64,000 bases of DNA from CAISIP01 sp965278985 (lineage in GTDB: Bacteria; Pseudomonadota; Gammaproteobacteria; Burkholderiales; Burkholderiaceae_C). A program made the position numbers and the translations under genes. Where the stretch lies: assembly GCA_965278985.1 (NCBI GenBank), contig OZ257131.1, positions 3,162,001-3,226,000 of the forward strand. Reading direction: 5' to 3'. A model generated the notes under the pieces. That model was not told the origin of the DNA. It ran no database searches and saw only the letters and a program-made list of their open reading frames with translations. Shown piece by piece: positions 1 to 11,110 of the stretch (position 1 is its first letter; each line of letters starts with the position of its first letter).

Positions 1-171
1 GCCGGCGCACTGGTGGCCAGCGGCATTTCGCGCATGATCAGCCAGCCGCTGAACAGCACGCTGGCCACGCTGATGCTGCAAGGTGCGTTGGCCAGCGTGG
101 CGCGGCAGTCGATGCCGGCAGGCTCGGCGGACGAATCACCAGGCGAAGGTTCGCAAAAGCCGGCCGGCTGA
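1..171 (+). CDS. C-terminal end of an unidentified protein (5' partial)
   Basis: Frame 1 is open from the first base and stops at a TGA at 169-171, giving the last 56 residues of a protein that begins outside the window. The visible part is a moderately hydrophobic Ala/Leu/Ser-rich segment followed by a hydrophilic Pro/Gly/Ser/Lys tail, which looks like the cytoplasmic end of a membrane protein. I do not recognise the family. It is in the same direction as the phosphatidyltransferase gene 44 bp downstream, so the two may be co-transcribed. Confidence 0.5.
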   Translation, partial: AGALVASGISRMISQPLNSTLATLMLQGALASVARQSMPAGSADESPGEGSQKPAG

Positions 172-215
172 ACCGTCTGCGAGCAGGTCACCTCACGCCC
201 ACACACTCTCCAAGG

Positions 216-821
216 ATGTTCGACCGCCACGCCACTGCGCTGTTGCGCCCTGCCATCACGCGCCTGGCGCGCGGCCTGGTTGCAGCGGGCTTGGGTGCCA
301 ACGCGCTGACCTTCACGGGCTTTGCCATCGGCATGGTGGCCGCGGTGCTGATCGCCAGCCAGCTCAATGCCTGGGCCGTAGCCGCCATCGTGCTGTCGCG
401 CCTGTGTGATGCCTTGGACGGCGCCGTGGCGCGGCTGTCCACACCCACAGACCGGGGTGGCTTCCTGGACATCACGCTGGACTTCCTGTTCTACGCCGCG
501 ATCCCGTTGGCCTTCGCCATCGCCGACCCCGCGCGCAACGCACTGGCGGCCGCCGCGCTGCTGGCCGCTTTCATCGGCACCGGGTCGAGCTTCCTGGCCT
601 TCGCCACCATCGCGGCCAAGCGCGGCATGGCCAGCACCGCCTATCCCGACAAGTCCTTCTTCTTCCTGGGCGGACTGGCCGAGGCTGGCGAAACACTGGC
701 CTTCTTCATCGCCATGTGCCTGTGGCCGCAGCATTTCGCGCTGCTGGCGTGGGTGTTCTGCGGCATCTGCGCGTTGACGATTGCCACGCGGATCTACTGG
801 GGCTGGCGGGCGTTCGGTTGA
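216..821 (+). CDS. CDP-alcohol phosphatidyltransferase family membrane protein
   Basis: A 201-residue polytopic membrane protein carrying the catalytic signature of CDP-alcohol phosphatidyltransferases, which join an alcohol (glycerol phosphate, serine, inositol and others) to the CMP-activated phosphatidyl group in the inner membrane. The signature runs from D65 through D68-G69, A72-R73, G81, D85 to D89, with the metal-binding aspartates intact. The spacer between AR and the Gly is seven residues, not the usual eight, which marks a divergent subfamily, so the alcohol acceptor cannot be named. Hydrophobic stretches suggest about five membrane segments. The start is the first ATG, at 216; the AAGG in front of it is too close to be a good ribosome site. 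It converges with the flavoprotein gene ending at 794, and the two 3' ends overlap by 28 bp. Confidence 0.85.
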   Translation: MFDRHATALLRPAITRLARGLVAAGLGANALTFTGFAIGMVAAVLIASQLNAWAVAAIVLSRLCDALDGAVARLSTPTDRGGFLDITLDFLFYAAIPLAFAIADPARNALAAAALLAAFIGTGSSFLAFATIAAKRGMASTAYPDKSFFFLGGLAEAGETLAFFIAMCLWPQHFALLAWVFCGICALTIATRIYWGWRAFG

Positions 822-1948
822 AACACGGCGTCGCTGCCGTAGCGGGCGACGAAGCGCTGGTCGATGCGGTCCTTCCACCGCCACACCCAGTCACCCGACC
901 AGGACCACGGGCCCCAGGCCGCGATGGCATGCTGACCGCCCGTGGCCAGCAGGTAGAGCGCGCGGGACTGTGGCGTCCAGTCCTCTGGAGCGCGCCCTTC
1001 GCACAGTGCGCGCAGGTTGCGCGCGAGCACCGGCCCGGCGCGCACCGCGAACACGCCGGACTTGGGTCGCGGGTCGGCATAGGCCGCCACGTCGCCCGCG
1101 GCCAGCACCTGCGGGTGCGACACGCTCTGCAGGCCGCGGGTGACGCGGATGAAACCCTTGCCGTCAGTGGCCAGGCCCGCCGCACGCGGCCAGTCGGGCG
1201 CGGCTGCGCCCGTGGCCAGCAGGCAGGCGTCGGAAGCCAGCGCGTCGCCCTGCGCGAACACCAGCCGCCCCGCCTCGACCGCCTGCACACGCTGTCCGCC
1301 CCGCCAGGCAATGCCACGTGCCTGCAGCAGCCGCGCCACGCGCTGGCGCACACCGTCGGCAAAGCCTGCCAGGGGCAACGCGTCGGCCCCCACCAGGGTG
1401 ATGCGCGGCACCGGCCCGCCCGCGGCCTGTGCGCGGTGGTGCACGGCCAGCGCCAGCTCGATGCCGCCGGCGCCGGTGCCCAGCAGCGCCAACGCGAAAG
1501 GCATGCGCTGCGCGTCGGTGCGCGCCATGCGCGCGGCCAGGGCGGGCCATGCCGCCACGAGCCCTTCGATGGGCCGCACACACAGCGCGTGTTCGGCTGC
1601 GCCGGGAAGGTGCTGCACGGCCGCGACGGGGCCGGTGTCGATGGAGAGCCGGTCGAAAGGCAGCCGCGTACCGTCCGCGCAGATGACGGTGCCCATCCCC
1701 AGGTCCAGCCCGGTGCAGGCTGTGGTGTGCAGCCGCACGCCGGCACGCGCGGCCAGCGTGTCGAGCGCGATGGCGCATTGGTCCAGCGCGTAGTGCCCGG
1801 CCACCCAGCCCGGCAGCATGCCGGAGTAGATCTGCCGGCGGTACGGCGTGACCAGCGTGACCTGCCAGCCGGCGAGCGGGCGCGTGGCCAGGTCGGCCAG
1901 CACGGCCAGGTGCGCATGGCCGCCGCCGAGCAGCACCAGCTGGTTCAT
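794..1948 (-). CDS. FAD-dependent pyridine nucleotide oxidoreductase (NDH-2/SelD-associated type)
   Basis: A 384-residue flavoprotein of the NADH dehydrogenase-like family (COG1252). An N-terminal FAD Rossmann motif (LGGGHAHLAVL) starts at residue 6, a second dinucleotide fold (LLGTGAGGIELAL) lies near residue 155, and the late FAD motif VLAAGDVA is near residue 285. There is no CxxxxC redox pair, so it is not a disulfide reductase. Homologues are found alone or fused to selenophosphate synthetase SelD, where the flavoprotein half is of uncertain role; no SelD domain is present here. Its ATG at 1946-1948 overlaps the TGA of the upstream reductase (ATGA), so the two are translationally coupled and probably belong to one electron-transfer unit. 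The substrate is unknown. Confidence 0.85.
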   Translation of the reverse strand: MNQLVLLGGGHAHLAVLADLATRPLAGWQVTLVTPYRRQIYSGMLPGWVAGHYALDQCAIALDTLAARAGVRLHTTACTGLDLGMGTVICADGTRLPFDRLSIDTGPVAAVQHLPGAAEHALCVRPIEGLVAAWPALAARMARTDAQRMPFALALLGTGAGGIELALAVHHRAQAAGGPVPRITLVGADALPLAGFADGVRQRVARLLQARGIAWRGGQRVQAVEAGRLVFAQGDALASDACLLATGAAAPDWPRAAGLATDGKGFIRVTRGLQSVSHPQVLAAGDVAAYADPRPKSGVFAVRAGPVLARNLRALCEGRAPEDWTPQSRALYLLATGGQHAIAAWGPWSWSGDWVWRWKDRIDQRFVARYGSDAVFQPNARQPQ

Positions 1949-4092
1949 CCGCGCCGCCAGGTGTGGAAGCGCTCCACCCACGCCAGCAGCTTCTGCGGCG
2001 CATGCGCGCGCTTCCACTGGCCGGCCGCGTACTTGTTGGCCTCGGCCATGGTGGGGTAGATGTGGATGGTGCCCAGGATCTTGTTGAGGCCGATGCCGTG
2101 CTTCATGGCCAGCACGTATTCGGCGATGAGCTCGGCCGCGTGGGCGCCGACGATGGTCACGCCCAGGATACGGTCGCGGCCGGGGGGCGTGAGCACCTTG
2201 ACGAAGCCGTGCGCCTCGCTGTCGGCGATCGCGCGGTCCAGGTCGGCGATGTCGTAGACGGTGACTTCCACCGGGATCTTGCGCGCGCGGGCCTCGTCCT
2301 CGTTCAGGCCCACGCGCGCCACTTCCGGCTCGGTGAAGGTGGCCCAGGGGATCACGCGGTAGTCGGCCTGGAAGCTGCGCAGCGGGCTGAACAACGCGTT
2401 CACCGCGGCGTACCAGGCCTGGTACGCGGCCACGTGCGTGAACTGGTAGGGCCCGGCCACGTCACCCGCCGCGTAGATGTTGGGGAAATTCGTCTGCAGT
2501 AGGCCGTTGACCGTGATCGTGCTTTCCGTCGCCACGCCCAGCTCCTCCAGGCCGAAGCCCTGCACGCGCGCCTGCCGGCCCACGGCCAGCAGCAGGGTGT
2601 CGAAGGCGATGCGCAGCTCGGTGCCTGCGTGGGTGGCGACCAGCGTCTTCTCGCCGTCCACCACCTCGAAGCGCACCGCCTCGTGGCCCAGGCGCAGGTC
2701 GATGCCGTCCGCGCGCAGGCTCTGCGCGACGAGCTCGGCGGCATCGGCGTCCTCGCGCGGCAGGACGCGCGGGCCGCGGTGCACCTGCGTGACCTTGCTG
2801 CCCAGCCGCGCGAAGGTCTGCGCCAGCTCGCAGCCGATGGGCCCGCCGCCCAGCACCAGCAGCCGCGCGGGGCGCTGGCGCAGGGCCCACACGGATTCGG
2901 AGGTGAGGTAGTCGACCTGCGCAAGGCCTGGAATGGCAGGCACGAGCGGCTGGCCGCCGGTGGCGATCACCATGCTGCGGGTGGTGAGTGTGCGCACCTG
3001 GCCGTCCGCCTGCGTGATCTCCACCTCCCAGGGCGAGACGATGCGCGCGCGGCCCTGCGCCACGTCCACGCCCAGCGCGGTGTAACGCTTCACGGAATCG
3101 TGCGGGGCTATCGTGCGCACCACGCGCTGCACGCGCTCCATCAGCTCGGCGAAGTCGTAGTCCGCACTGGCCGCGCGCACGCCGAACTCCGGTGCGCGCG
3201 ACACCTGCGACAGGAAGCGCGCCGAGCGGATCAGTGCCTTGGAGGGCACGCAGCCGGTGTTCAGGCAGTCGCCACCCATCTCGCCCTGCTGCACCAGCGT
3301 GACCTTGGCGCGCACGGTCGCGGCGATGTAGGCCGTAACGAGCCCGGCCGAACCGCCGCCGATCACGAGCAGGTTGCGGTCGAATCGCCGTGGCCGCGTC
3401 CAAGCCGCATAGACCTTGCGTGCGCGCAGCATGTCGCCCAGTTTGCGGGCCACGAGGGGGAACACCGCCAGCAGCACCAGCGCACCCAGCACACCCGGCG
3501 ACACGATGCCGCCCAGCGAGTCGATGCGCGCGATCTGCGTGCCCGCGTTCACATACACCAGCGTGCCCGGCAGCATGCCGAGCTGGCTCACGCCGTAGAA
3601 GGTGAGCGGGCGGATGCGCGTGAGCCCCATGGCCAGGTTGATGACGAAGAAGGGCAGGATGGGCACCAGGCGCAGCGTGAACAGGTAGAAGGCGCCGTCG
3701 CGCGCCATGCCGGCGTTGAGCGCGGCCAGCCGGTCGGCGAAACGCGCCTGCACCCAGTCGCCCAGCAGCCAGCGCGCGGCCAGGAAGGCCAGCGTGGCGC
3801 CAATGCTGGAGGCGAAGGACACGATGAGCAGGCCCCAGCCCAGGCCGAAGACCGTGCCCCCGGCCAGCGTCATCACGGCGGCGCCGGGCAGCGAGAGGGC
3901 CGTGACCAGCACATAGGCGGCGAAGAAGGCCAAGGCGGCCTGCAGCGGCTGCGCGGCGCGCCAGGCCTCCAGCTCCGCCTGCCGCTCCTTGATGGACGCC
4001 AGGTTCAGGTATTGCCCCAGGTCCAGCGCGAAGAACAGCACCACACCGCCGAGCAGCGCGAGCAGCAGCCACCAGCGGGTGCCTAGACGCAT
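1945..4092 (-). CDS. TVP38/TMEM64 membrane domain fused to mercuric/lipoamide-type reductase
   Basis: A 715-residue fusion. Residues 1 to about 225 are a TVP38/TMEM64 (VTT, SNARE-associated/DedA-like) membrane domain with several hydrophobic helices. From about residue 240 comes a class I pyridine nucleotide-disulfide oxidoreductase: FAD motif VIGGGSAGLVTAY, redox-active pair in GGDCLNTGCVPSKAL, NAD(P)H-binding motif LVLGGGPIGCELAQ, late FAD motif IYAAGDVAGP, and the C-terminal His/Glu active-site pair in HIYPTMAE. The reductase half lacks an N-terminal metal-binding MerA domain and the terminal Cys pair of MerA, so mercury reduction is not supported. The architecture is widespread in proteobacteria but its substrate is unknown. 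A direct repeat (GGAGGTGTTG at 4110-4119 and 4131-4140) lies just upstream of the ATG. Confidence 0.9.
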   Translation of the reverse strand: MRLGTRWWLLLALLGGVVLFFALDLGQYLNLASIKERQAELEAWRAAQPLQAALAFFAAYVLVTALSLPGAAVMTLAGGTVFGLGWGLLIVSFASSIGATLAFLAARWLLGDWVQARFADRLAALNAGMARDGAFYLFTLRLVPILPFFVINLAMGLTRIRPLTFYGVSQLGMLPGTLVYVNAGTQIARIDSLGGIVSPGVLGALVLLAVFPLVARKLGDMLRARKVYAAWTRPRRFDRNLLVIGGGSAGLVTAYIAATVRAKVTLVQQGEMGGDCLNTGCVPSKALIRSARFLSQVSRAPEFGVRAASADYDFAELMERVQRVVRTIAPHDSVKRYTALGVDVAQGRARIVSPWEVEITQADGQVRTLTTRSMVIATGGQPLVPAIPGLAQVDYLTSESVWALRQRPARLLVLGGGPIGCELAQTFARLGSKVTQVHRGPRVLPREDADAAELVAQSLRADGIDLRLGHEAVRFEVVDGEKTLVATHAGTELRIAFDTLLLAVGRQARVQGFGLEELGVATESTITVNGLLQTNFPNIYAAGDVAGPYQFTHVAAYQAWYAAVNALFSPLRSFQADYRVIPWATFTEPEVARVGLNEDEARARKIPVEVTVYDIADLDRAIADSEAHGFVKVLTPPGRDRILGVTIVGAHAAELIAEYVLAMKHGIGLNKILGTIHIYPTMAEANKYAAGQWKRAHAPQKLLAWVERFHTWRRG

Positions 4093-4310
4093 GGGGTACC
4101 CAGCGCGGTGGAGGTGTTGCCGCAGGAGGCGGAGGTGTTGGCGGATGGGTGCATGGGCCGGTTGGTGCGACGGAAGTGGCTGCTGCGGCGATTGGAGCCG
4201 ATTTCGGGACCACTCGCGCGATGCCCTCTGCGCGGTGCGGGCTGGCCGGTATGGTCAGAATACGTGGCCTTGCGCGCCGATGCGGCGCACCCAACACCCC
4301 TGCTCTACCG

Positions 4311-5549
4311 ATGCCCCCTCACCCCAAGCTCCACCGTCGCCACTTCTCGGCGATGGCCGCCGCCTGCCTCGCAGGCCCCTGGATGGCAGGCCCTGCCCTG
4401 GCACAGGCCAGCCCCGCCTGGGCCGAGACGCTCGCCGCAGCCCGCGGCCAGACCGTCTACTGGAACGCGTGGGCCGGCGACGAGCAGACCAATGCCTTCA
4501 TCGCCTGGGTGGGCAGCGAGGTCAAGGCACGTCACGGCGTGACGCTGGTCCACACCCGGTTGCAGGACACGGCCGAGGCCGTGACGCGTGTGATCGCCGA
4601 GAAGGCGGCGGGCCGCGCCACCGGCGGCAGCGTGGACCTGATCTGGATCAACGGGCCCAACTTCCTCACCATGAAGCAGCAGGGCCTGCTGCTGGGGCCG
4701 GTCACGCAGCGGCTGCCCAACTTCCAGTACGTGGACACGGTGAACAAGCGCTCCAACGTGATCGACTTCACCACGCCCGTGGAAGGCTTCGCCGTGCCCT
4801 GGGGCCTGGCGCAGCTGGTGTTCGTCTACAACAGCGCGCGACTGCAGCCAGCCGACGTGCCGCGATCCGCCCCCGCCATGCTGGAATGGGCGCGCAACCA
4901 CCCGGGCCGGCTGACGCATCCGCAGGTGGGCAACTTCCTGGGCGCGAGCTTCCTCAAGCAGGCGCTGGTGGACATGGTGCCCGACCCCGCGGTGCTGCAG
5001 CAGAGCGCCACCGATGCGAGCTTCGTCACCACCGCCGCGCCCCTATGGACCTGGTACGACGCCCTGCGCCCCCACCTGTGGCGCCAGGGCCGGCAGTTCC
5101 CCGAGAGCGGGCCGGCACAGCGCCAGCTGCTCTCTGACGGCGAGGTGGACATCACGCTGTCCTTCAGCCCGGCCGAGGCCGCTGCCTCGGTGCGCGCCGG
5201 GCTGCTGCCCGACACGGTGCGCGCCTTCACCTGGCGCAAGGGCACCATCGGCAACACCAGCTTCGTGGCCATCCCCTACAACGCGGCCCACCAGGCCGGT
5301 GCGCTGGTGGTGGCCAACTTCCTGATCGACCCGGTGGCCCAGGCCCGTGCGCAGGACCTGGCGCACCTGGGCGTGCTCAACGTGCTGGACCTGGCACGCC
5401 TGCCGCCTGCCGAACGCGCCCGCTTCGAGCAGCTGCCGCGCAATGCCGCCGTGCCCACCGCGGCCGAACTCGGCGCGCCGCAACTGGAACCGCATGCCTC
5501 GTGGATGACGCGCATCGAGGCCGAATGGCGCCGGCGCACCAGCCGCTGA
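4311..5549 (+). CDS. ynjB: ABC importer substrate-binding protein, YnjB family
   Basis: A 412-residue periplasmic binding protein of the YnjB/COG4134 family. The ATG at 4311 is chosen because it begins a short signal sequence with a twin-arginine motif (RRHFSAMAA) and an Ala-rich h-region ending in ALAQA, whereas an upstream extension would be implausibly long. The mature part has the family's features (TVYWNAWAGDEQTNAFI near the start and VDLIWINGPNF in the first lobe). It heads a three-gene set with the permease and ATPase downstream; its 3' end overlaps the permease gene by 25 bp. The substrate of YnjBCD systems has not been established. Confidence 0.88.
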   Translation: MPPHPKLHRRHFSAMAAACLAGPWMAGPALAQASPAWAETLAAARGQTVYWNAWAGDEQTNAFIAWVGSEVKARHGVTLVHTRLQDTAEAVTRVIAEKAAGRATGGSVDLIWINGPNFLTMKQQGLLLGPVTQRLPNFQYVDTVNKRSNVIDFTTPVEGFAVPWGLAQLVFVYNSARLQPADVPRSAPAMLEWARNHPGRLTHPQVGNFLGASFLKQALVDMVPDPAVLQQSATDASFVTTAAPLWTWYDALRPHLWRQGRQFPESGPAQRQLLSDGEVDITLSFSPAEAAASVRAGLLPDTVRAFTWRKGTIGNTSFVAIPYNAAHQAGALVVANFLIDPVAQARAQDLAHLGVLNVLDLARLPPAERARFEQLPRNAAVPTAAELGAPQLEPHASWMTRIEAEWRRRTSR

Positions 5550-7291
5550 GCACGGCACACCCCGGCCTGCGCGCGGCGCCGGCGCTCACGGTGGCAGCCT
5601 TCACGCTGCCCATCGTGGCGGGCCTGGCCGGCACGCTGCTGCCGGCCTTCGGTTACCTGCCCGCCATCGGCGGCGCGCACGCGAGCCTGGATCCCTGGCG
5701 CACCTTGTTCGCCAGCCCCGGCTTCGCCCTGAGCCTGCAGGCCACGCTGGTGACGGGCTGGATGGCCACGCTGGTGTCGGTGCTGCTGGCCTTCGCCATC
5801 GCGGCCGTGCTGCACCACCGTGCGGTCTGGTCGCGCCTGGGCCGGCTGCTGGCGCCCTTGCTCGCCATGCCGCATGCGGCGCTGGCGCTGGGCCTGGCCT
5901 TCCTGCTGCTGCCTTCGGGCTGGCTGGTGCGCTGGGTGTCGCCGGCATGGACGGGCTGGACCGTGCCCCCCGATGTGGCCACCGTGGGCCACGCATCCGG
6001 CTGGCCGCTGGTGCTGGCGCTGGTGGTCAAGGAGCTGCCCTTCCTGCTGCTGATGGTGCTGGGCGCGCAGCAGCAGGTGCAGGCGGCCCCGCAGGTGGCG
6101 GCGGCACGCGCGCTGGGTTATGGCCCCGTGCTGGCGTGGTGCAAGGTGGTGCTGCCGCAGCTGTACCCGCAGATCCGGCTGCCGGTGTTCGCGGTGCTCG
6201 CGTTCTCGCTCTCGGTCGTGGACGTGGCCCTGATCCTCGGTCCTGGCAATCCCTCCACACTGGCCGTGCAGGCGGTGCGCTGGTTCGCGGCGCCGGACGT
6301 GGCCATGGTGTTCCCGGCGGCGGCTGCCGCCACGCTGCTGCTGGCCGTGGTGGTGGGCAGCATCGGCGTGTGGGCACTGGCCGAGCGCTGCGTGGCCGCG
6401 GTGGCGCGCGGCTGGATAACACGTGGCCAGCGGGCCAGCATGCTCCCGGCACTGGCCGCGGCAGGCACGGGCGTAGGCACGGTACTGGCCACGCTGGCCC
6501 TGCTGGCCATGGCCGGCCTGCTGCTGTGGTCCTTCGCCACGCCGTGGCGCTTTCCCGATGCGCTGCCGCCGGCCCTGACGCTGGCCACCTGGGTGCGCCA
6601 GGCCGATCAATTGCGCGGGCCGGCCTGGAACACGCTGGGCATCGCGCTGGCCACCACCGCGCTGGCGCTGGTGCTCACGCTGGCGTGCCTGGAGAACGAG
6701 GCGCGCCGGCCCGCCGCCCCCGATGCCGCGCGCCGCCAGGGATCAACAGTGTCTTCTGTACCGGCGGTGGCGGCGGTATCGGCCAGCCTGTGGCTGCTGT
6801 ACCTGCCGCTGCTGGTGCCGCAGGTAGCCTTCCTGTTCGGGCTGCAGGTGCTGCTGGTGGGCACCGGGCTGGACGGCCGCTGGCTGGCGGTGGTGTGGGC
6901 GCACCTGGTGTTCGTGTTGCCCTACTTGTTCCTGAGCCTGGCCGAGCCCTGGCGTGCCTTCGATGCGCGGTATGCCCGTGCGGCGGCCAGCCTGGGCGCC
7001 TCGCCCTGGCGCGTGTTCTGGCGGGTGAAGCTACCCATCCTGTTGCCGCCCGTGCTGATCGCCTGCGCCGTGGCTTTCGCGGTGAGCGTGGCCCAGTACC
7101 TGCCGACGCTGTTCGCCGGCGCAGGCCGAGTCGCCACGCTGACGACCGAGGCCGTCACGTTGTCCTCGGGCGCCGACCGGCTGGTGATCGGCGTGTGGGC
7201 TGTGCTGCAGGCCCTGTTCCCGATGCTGGCCTATCTGCTGGCGGCGTTGCTGCCGCGGCTGGTGCATCCGCACCGGAGCCGGACGCTGTGA
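5525..7291 (+). CDS. ynjC: ABC importer double permease, YnjC family
   Basis: A 588-residue integral membrane protein made of two fused BPD-type permease halves (roughly residues 50-280 and 310-580), each with an EAA-like loop (AAARALGYGP near residue 200 and AAASLGASPW near residue 490). This is the expected layout of YnjC, a single polypeptide that replaces a permease dimer. The ATG at 5525 lies inside the end of ynjB, so translation is probably coupled; an ATG eight codons earlier is also possible. Its partner ATPase follows after 22 bp. Confidence 0.88.
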   Translation: MAPAHQPLSTAHPGLRAAPALTVAAFTLPIVAGLAGTLLPAFGYLPAIGGAHASLDPWRTLFASPGFALSLQATLVTGWMATLVSVLLAFAIAAVLHHRAVWSRLGRLLAPLLAMPHAALALGLAFLLLPSGWLVRWVSPAWTGWTVPPDVATVGHASGWPLVLALVVKELPFLLLMVLGAQQQVQAAPQVAAARALGYGPVLAWCKVVLPQLYPQIRLPVFAVLAFSLSVVDVALILGPGNPSTLAVQAVRWFAAPDVAMVFPAAAAATLLLAVVVGSIGVWALAERCVAAVARGWITRGQRASMLPALAAAGTGVGTVLATLALLAMAGLLLWSFATPWRFPDALPPALTLATWVRQADQLRGPAWNTLGIALATTALALVLTLACLENEARRPAAPDAARRQGSTVSSVPAVAAVSASLWLLYLPLLVPQVAFLFGLQVLLVGTGLDGRWLAVVWAHLVFVLPYLFLSLAEPWRAFDARYARAAASLGASPWRVFWRVKLPILLPPVLIACAVAFAVSVAQYLPTLFAGAGRVATLTTEAVTLSSGADRLVIGVWAVLQALFPMLAYLLAALLPRLVHPHRSRTL

Positions 7292-7313
7292 GCGCCGCTG
7301 AGAGGGTCCGCCA

Positions 7314-7961
7314 ATGAACGCCGATGCCCTGCACCTGGAAGGCGTGGCCATCACGCTGCATGGCCACACGCTCATCGGCCCGCTGGACGCGGTGGTGCCA
7401 CCGGGCGAATGCCTGACGCTGATGGGCTCCAGCGGCTGCGGCAAGTCCAGCCTGCTGAACTACCTGGCGGGCACCCTGCCGGCCGTATTCCGCGCCAGCG
7501 GCCATGTGCGCGTGGGCGGTGACACGCTCACGCGCCTGCCGCCCGAGCGTCGGCGCGTGGGCATCCTGTTCCAGGACGATCTGCTGTTCCCGCACCTGTC
7601 GGTGGGTGGCAACCTGGCCTTCGCGTTGCCGGCCGCAGTGCGGGGCACGGCCCAGCGGCGCGCGCGCATCGATGCGGCCCTGGCCGAGTGCGGTTTGGAA
7701 GGCTTCGCGGCGCGCGACACCGCCACGCTGTCCGGTGGCCAGCGCGCGCGCGTGGCGCTGATGCGCACGCTGCTGGCGCAACCGCGCGCGCTGTTGCTGG
7801 ACGAACCCTTCAACAAGCTGGACGCCCGCCTGCGCGACGACTTCCGCCGATTCGTGCTCGACCACGCGCGGCAGCACGGCCTGCCCACCGTGCTGGTGAC
7901 CCATGACGAGGCGGACGCGCAGGCAGCCGGGGGGCCAGTGCTGCGGCTGGCGGAGGCGTGA
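7314..7961 (+). CDS. ynjD: ABC importer ATPase, YnjD family
   Basis: A 215-residue nucleotide-binding subunit with Walker A (GSSGCGKSSL, about residue 41), Q-loop (ILFQDDLLFPHLSV), ABC signature (LSGGQRARVAL), Walker B (ALLLDEPFN) and switch histidine (VLVTHDEADA). It energises the YnjBC importer encoded directly upstream. It is short for an importer ATPase, lacking any C-terminal regulatory domain, as is normal for YnjD. It converges with the broken LysR gene; a small hairpin (CAGCC/GGCTG at 7967-7980) lies in the 60 bp between them, but has no T-run. Confidence 0.9.
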   Translation: MNADALHLEGVAITLHGHTLIGPLDAVVPPGECLTLMGSSGCGKSSLLNYLAGTLPAVFRASGHVRVGGDTLTRLPPERRRVGILFQDDLLFPHLSVGGNLAFALPAAVRGTAQRRARIDAALAECGLEGFAARDTATLSGGQRARVALMRTLLAQPRALLLDEPFNKLDARLRDDFRRFVLDHARQHGLPTVLVTHDEADAQAAGGPVLRLAEA

Positions 7962-8021
7962 GTCCGCAGCCTCGGGGCTGGCGCACACAGCCTCGCGGCC
8001 GGTGCGCAGAGCGCCAGAACT

Positions 8022-9158
8022 TCAGGTAGGCTGCGCGCGCGCCTGCAGTGCGGCCACGGTGTCCGACAGCGATGCGGCCCGCAACGCATCCAGCGGCGTG
8101 GCCAGCACGCCCAGCTGGCCGGCGAAATGCCGCGTCGCGCTGGCCAGCAGTTCCAGCACCTCGGCCTCGTAGGTGAACTGCGCGCGGCGCAGCGGCCGCA
8201 CCAGGTACAGGGTGCGCGCCAGGGGCGGGTTGACGATGCGCCGGCCGACGATGTGCCCGCGCGCGATCTCGTCGACCACGTTGCCATAGGGCATCACGGC
8301 GGCGGCATCGCCGTTGGCCACCATGTGCTTCATCATCGACACCGACGACACGTCCAGGATCACGTCCAGCCGCATCGCCAGGCGGCGGGCGGTGGCCAGC
8401 ACCTGCTGGCGTACACCATCGCGCGGGCCGGGCATCACGAGCGCGAAGCGGGCCAGCTCGGCGAACTCCAGTGTGGGCAAGGCCGGGCCTGCATTCCCGT
8501 TCGCCTTCGCTTTCCCTTCGGCGTCCGCGTGCGCGTCCGTCGGCCCGGTACGGGCGCGGGTCGCTGACTTGCCTGCTGCCTTTCCTGCTGCCTTGGCGAC
8601 CGGCTTGCTGGTCCTGGTGCTGCCCGCCTCGCCCGTCAACACACCGGGCGCAGCCACGAACAGCGTCTCCTCCTGCACCAGCGGCACACGCAGCAGCCCC
8701 GGGCGCTCGTGCACTTCGTAGGCCAGCGCGATGTCGATCTCGTGCTTCTCCAACCCGTCGAGCAGCACCCCGCTGCGCTACTCCACCAGGCTCAGGTTCA
8801 CGCCGGGCAGCTCGCGCCGCGCGCGCTGCACCAGGTCGCGGCCCACGATGTTGGCGAAGCCGTTGGTCAGGCCCAGCACGATGCCCTCGCGCTCCTGCCG
8901 GCCCGCGGCCGTCACCTGCCGCCCCGTCTCGTCCACCAGGCGCAGCACTTCGCAGGCACGTTCGTAGAGGATCTGGCCCGCGCGTGTCGGCGACACACCG
9001 CGTGAATGGCGCTGCAGCAGCGCCACGCCCAGCTCCTGCTCCAGCTGGCGGATCTGCAGGCCCAGTGCGGGCTGCGCTACATAGAGCTGCTCGGCGGCGC
9101 GCGTGATGTTGCCGGTCTCGACGATGCGGGCGAAGTATTGGAGTTGGCGCAGGTTGAT
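8022..9158 (-). pseudogene. LysR-family regulator with in-frame TAG and no ATG
   Basis: The reading frame encodes a LysR regulator: a winged-helix N-terminus (NLRQLQYFARIVETGNITRA and on) and a periplasmic-binding-like effector domain that ends normally at 8022. Two lesions are visible. Where the family ATG should stand the sequence is ATC (9156-9158), although a good ribosome site (GGGAG, 8 bases upstream) is kept; and codon 127 is TAG (8778-8780), separating the DNA-binding domain and linker from most of the effector domain. Frame and length are otherwise intact. Rare ATC initiation or CTG at 9150-9152 is conceivable, but the amber codon would still truncate it to about 126 residues. The effector domain also carries an unusual Lys/Ala/Thr-rich insertion around 8480-8620. 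It faces ynjBCD tail to tail. Confidence 0.8.
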
Positions 9159-9269
9159 GGCGGTGTCTCCCGATGGCGTGGCACGCCGCCGAGCATAAAG
9201 CCTCGCACAAGCCGCATGGCCGTGGTGACTACGCCAAGCCTGCGTGCACGGGATTGCCGCCGGACCCCG

Positions 9270-11108
<1,839 letters not shown>

Positions 11109-11110
11109 GG

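Noticed and set aside
1945..4092. Mercuric reductase
   Set aside because: No N-terminal metal-binding domain, no C-terminal Cys pair, and no other mer genes.
8022..9158. Frameshift as the cause of the split LysR gene
   Set aside because: The two halves lie in the same frame, 258 bp offset being a multiple of three, and only a TAG separates them.
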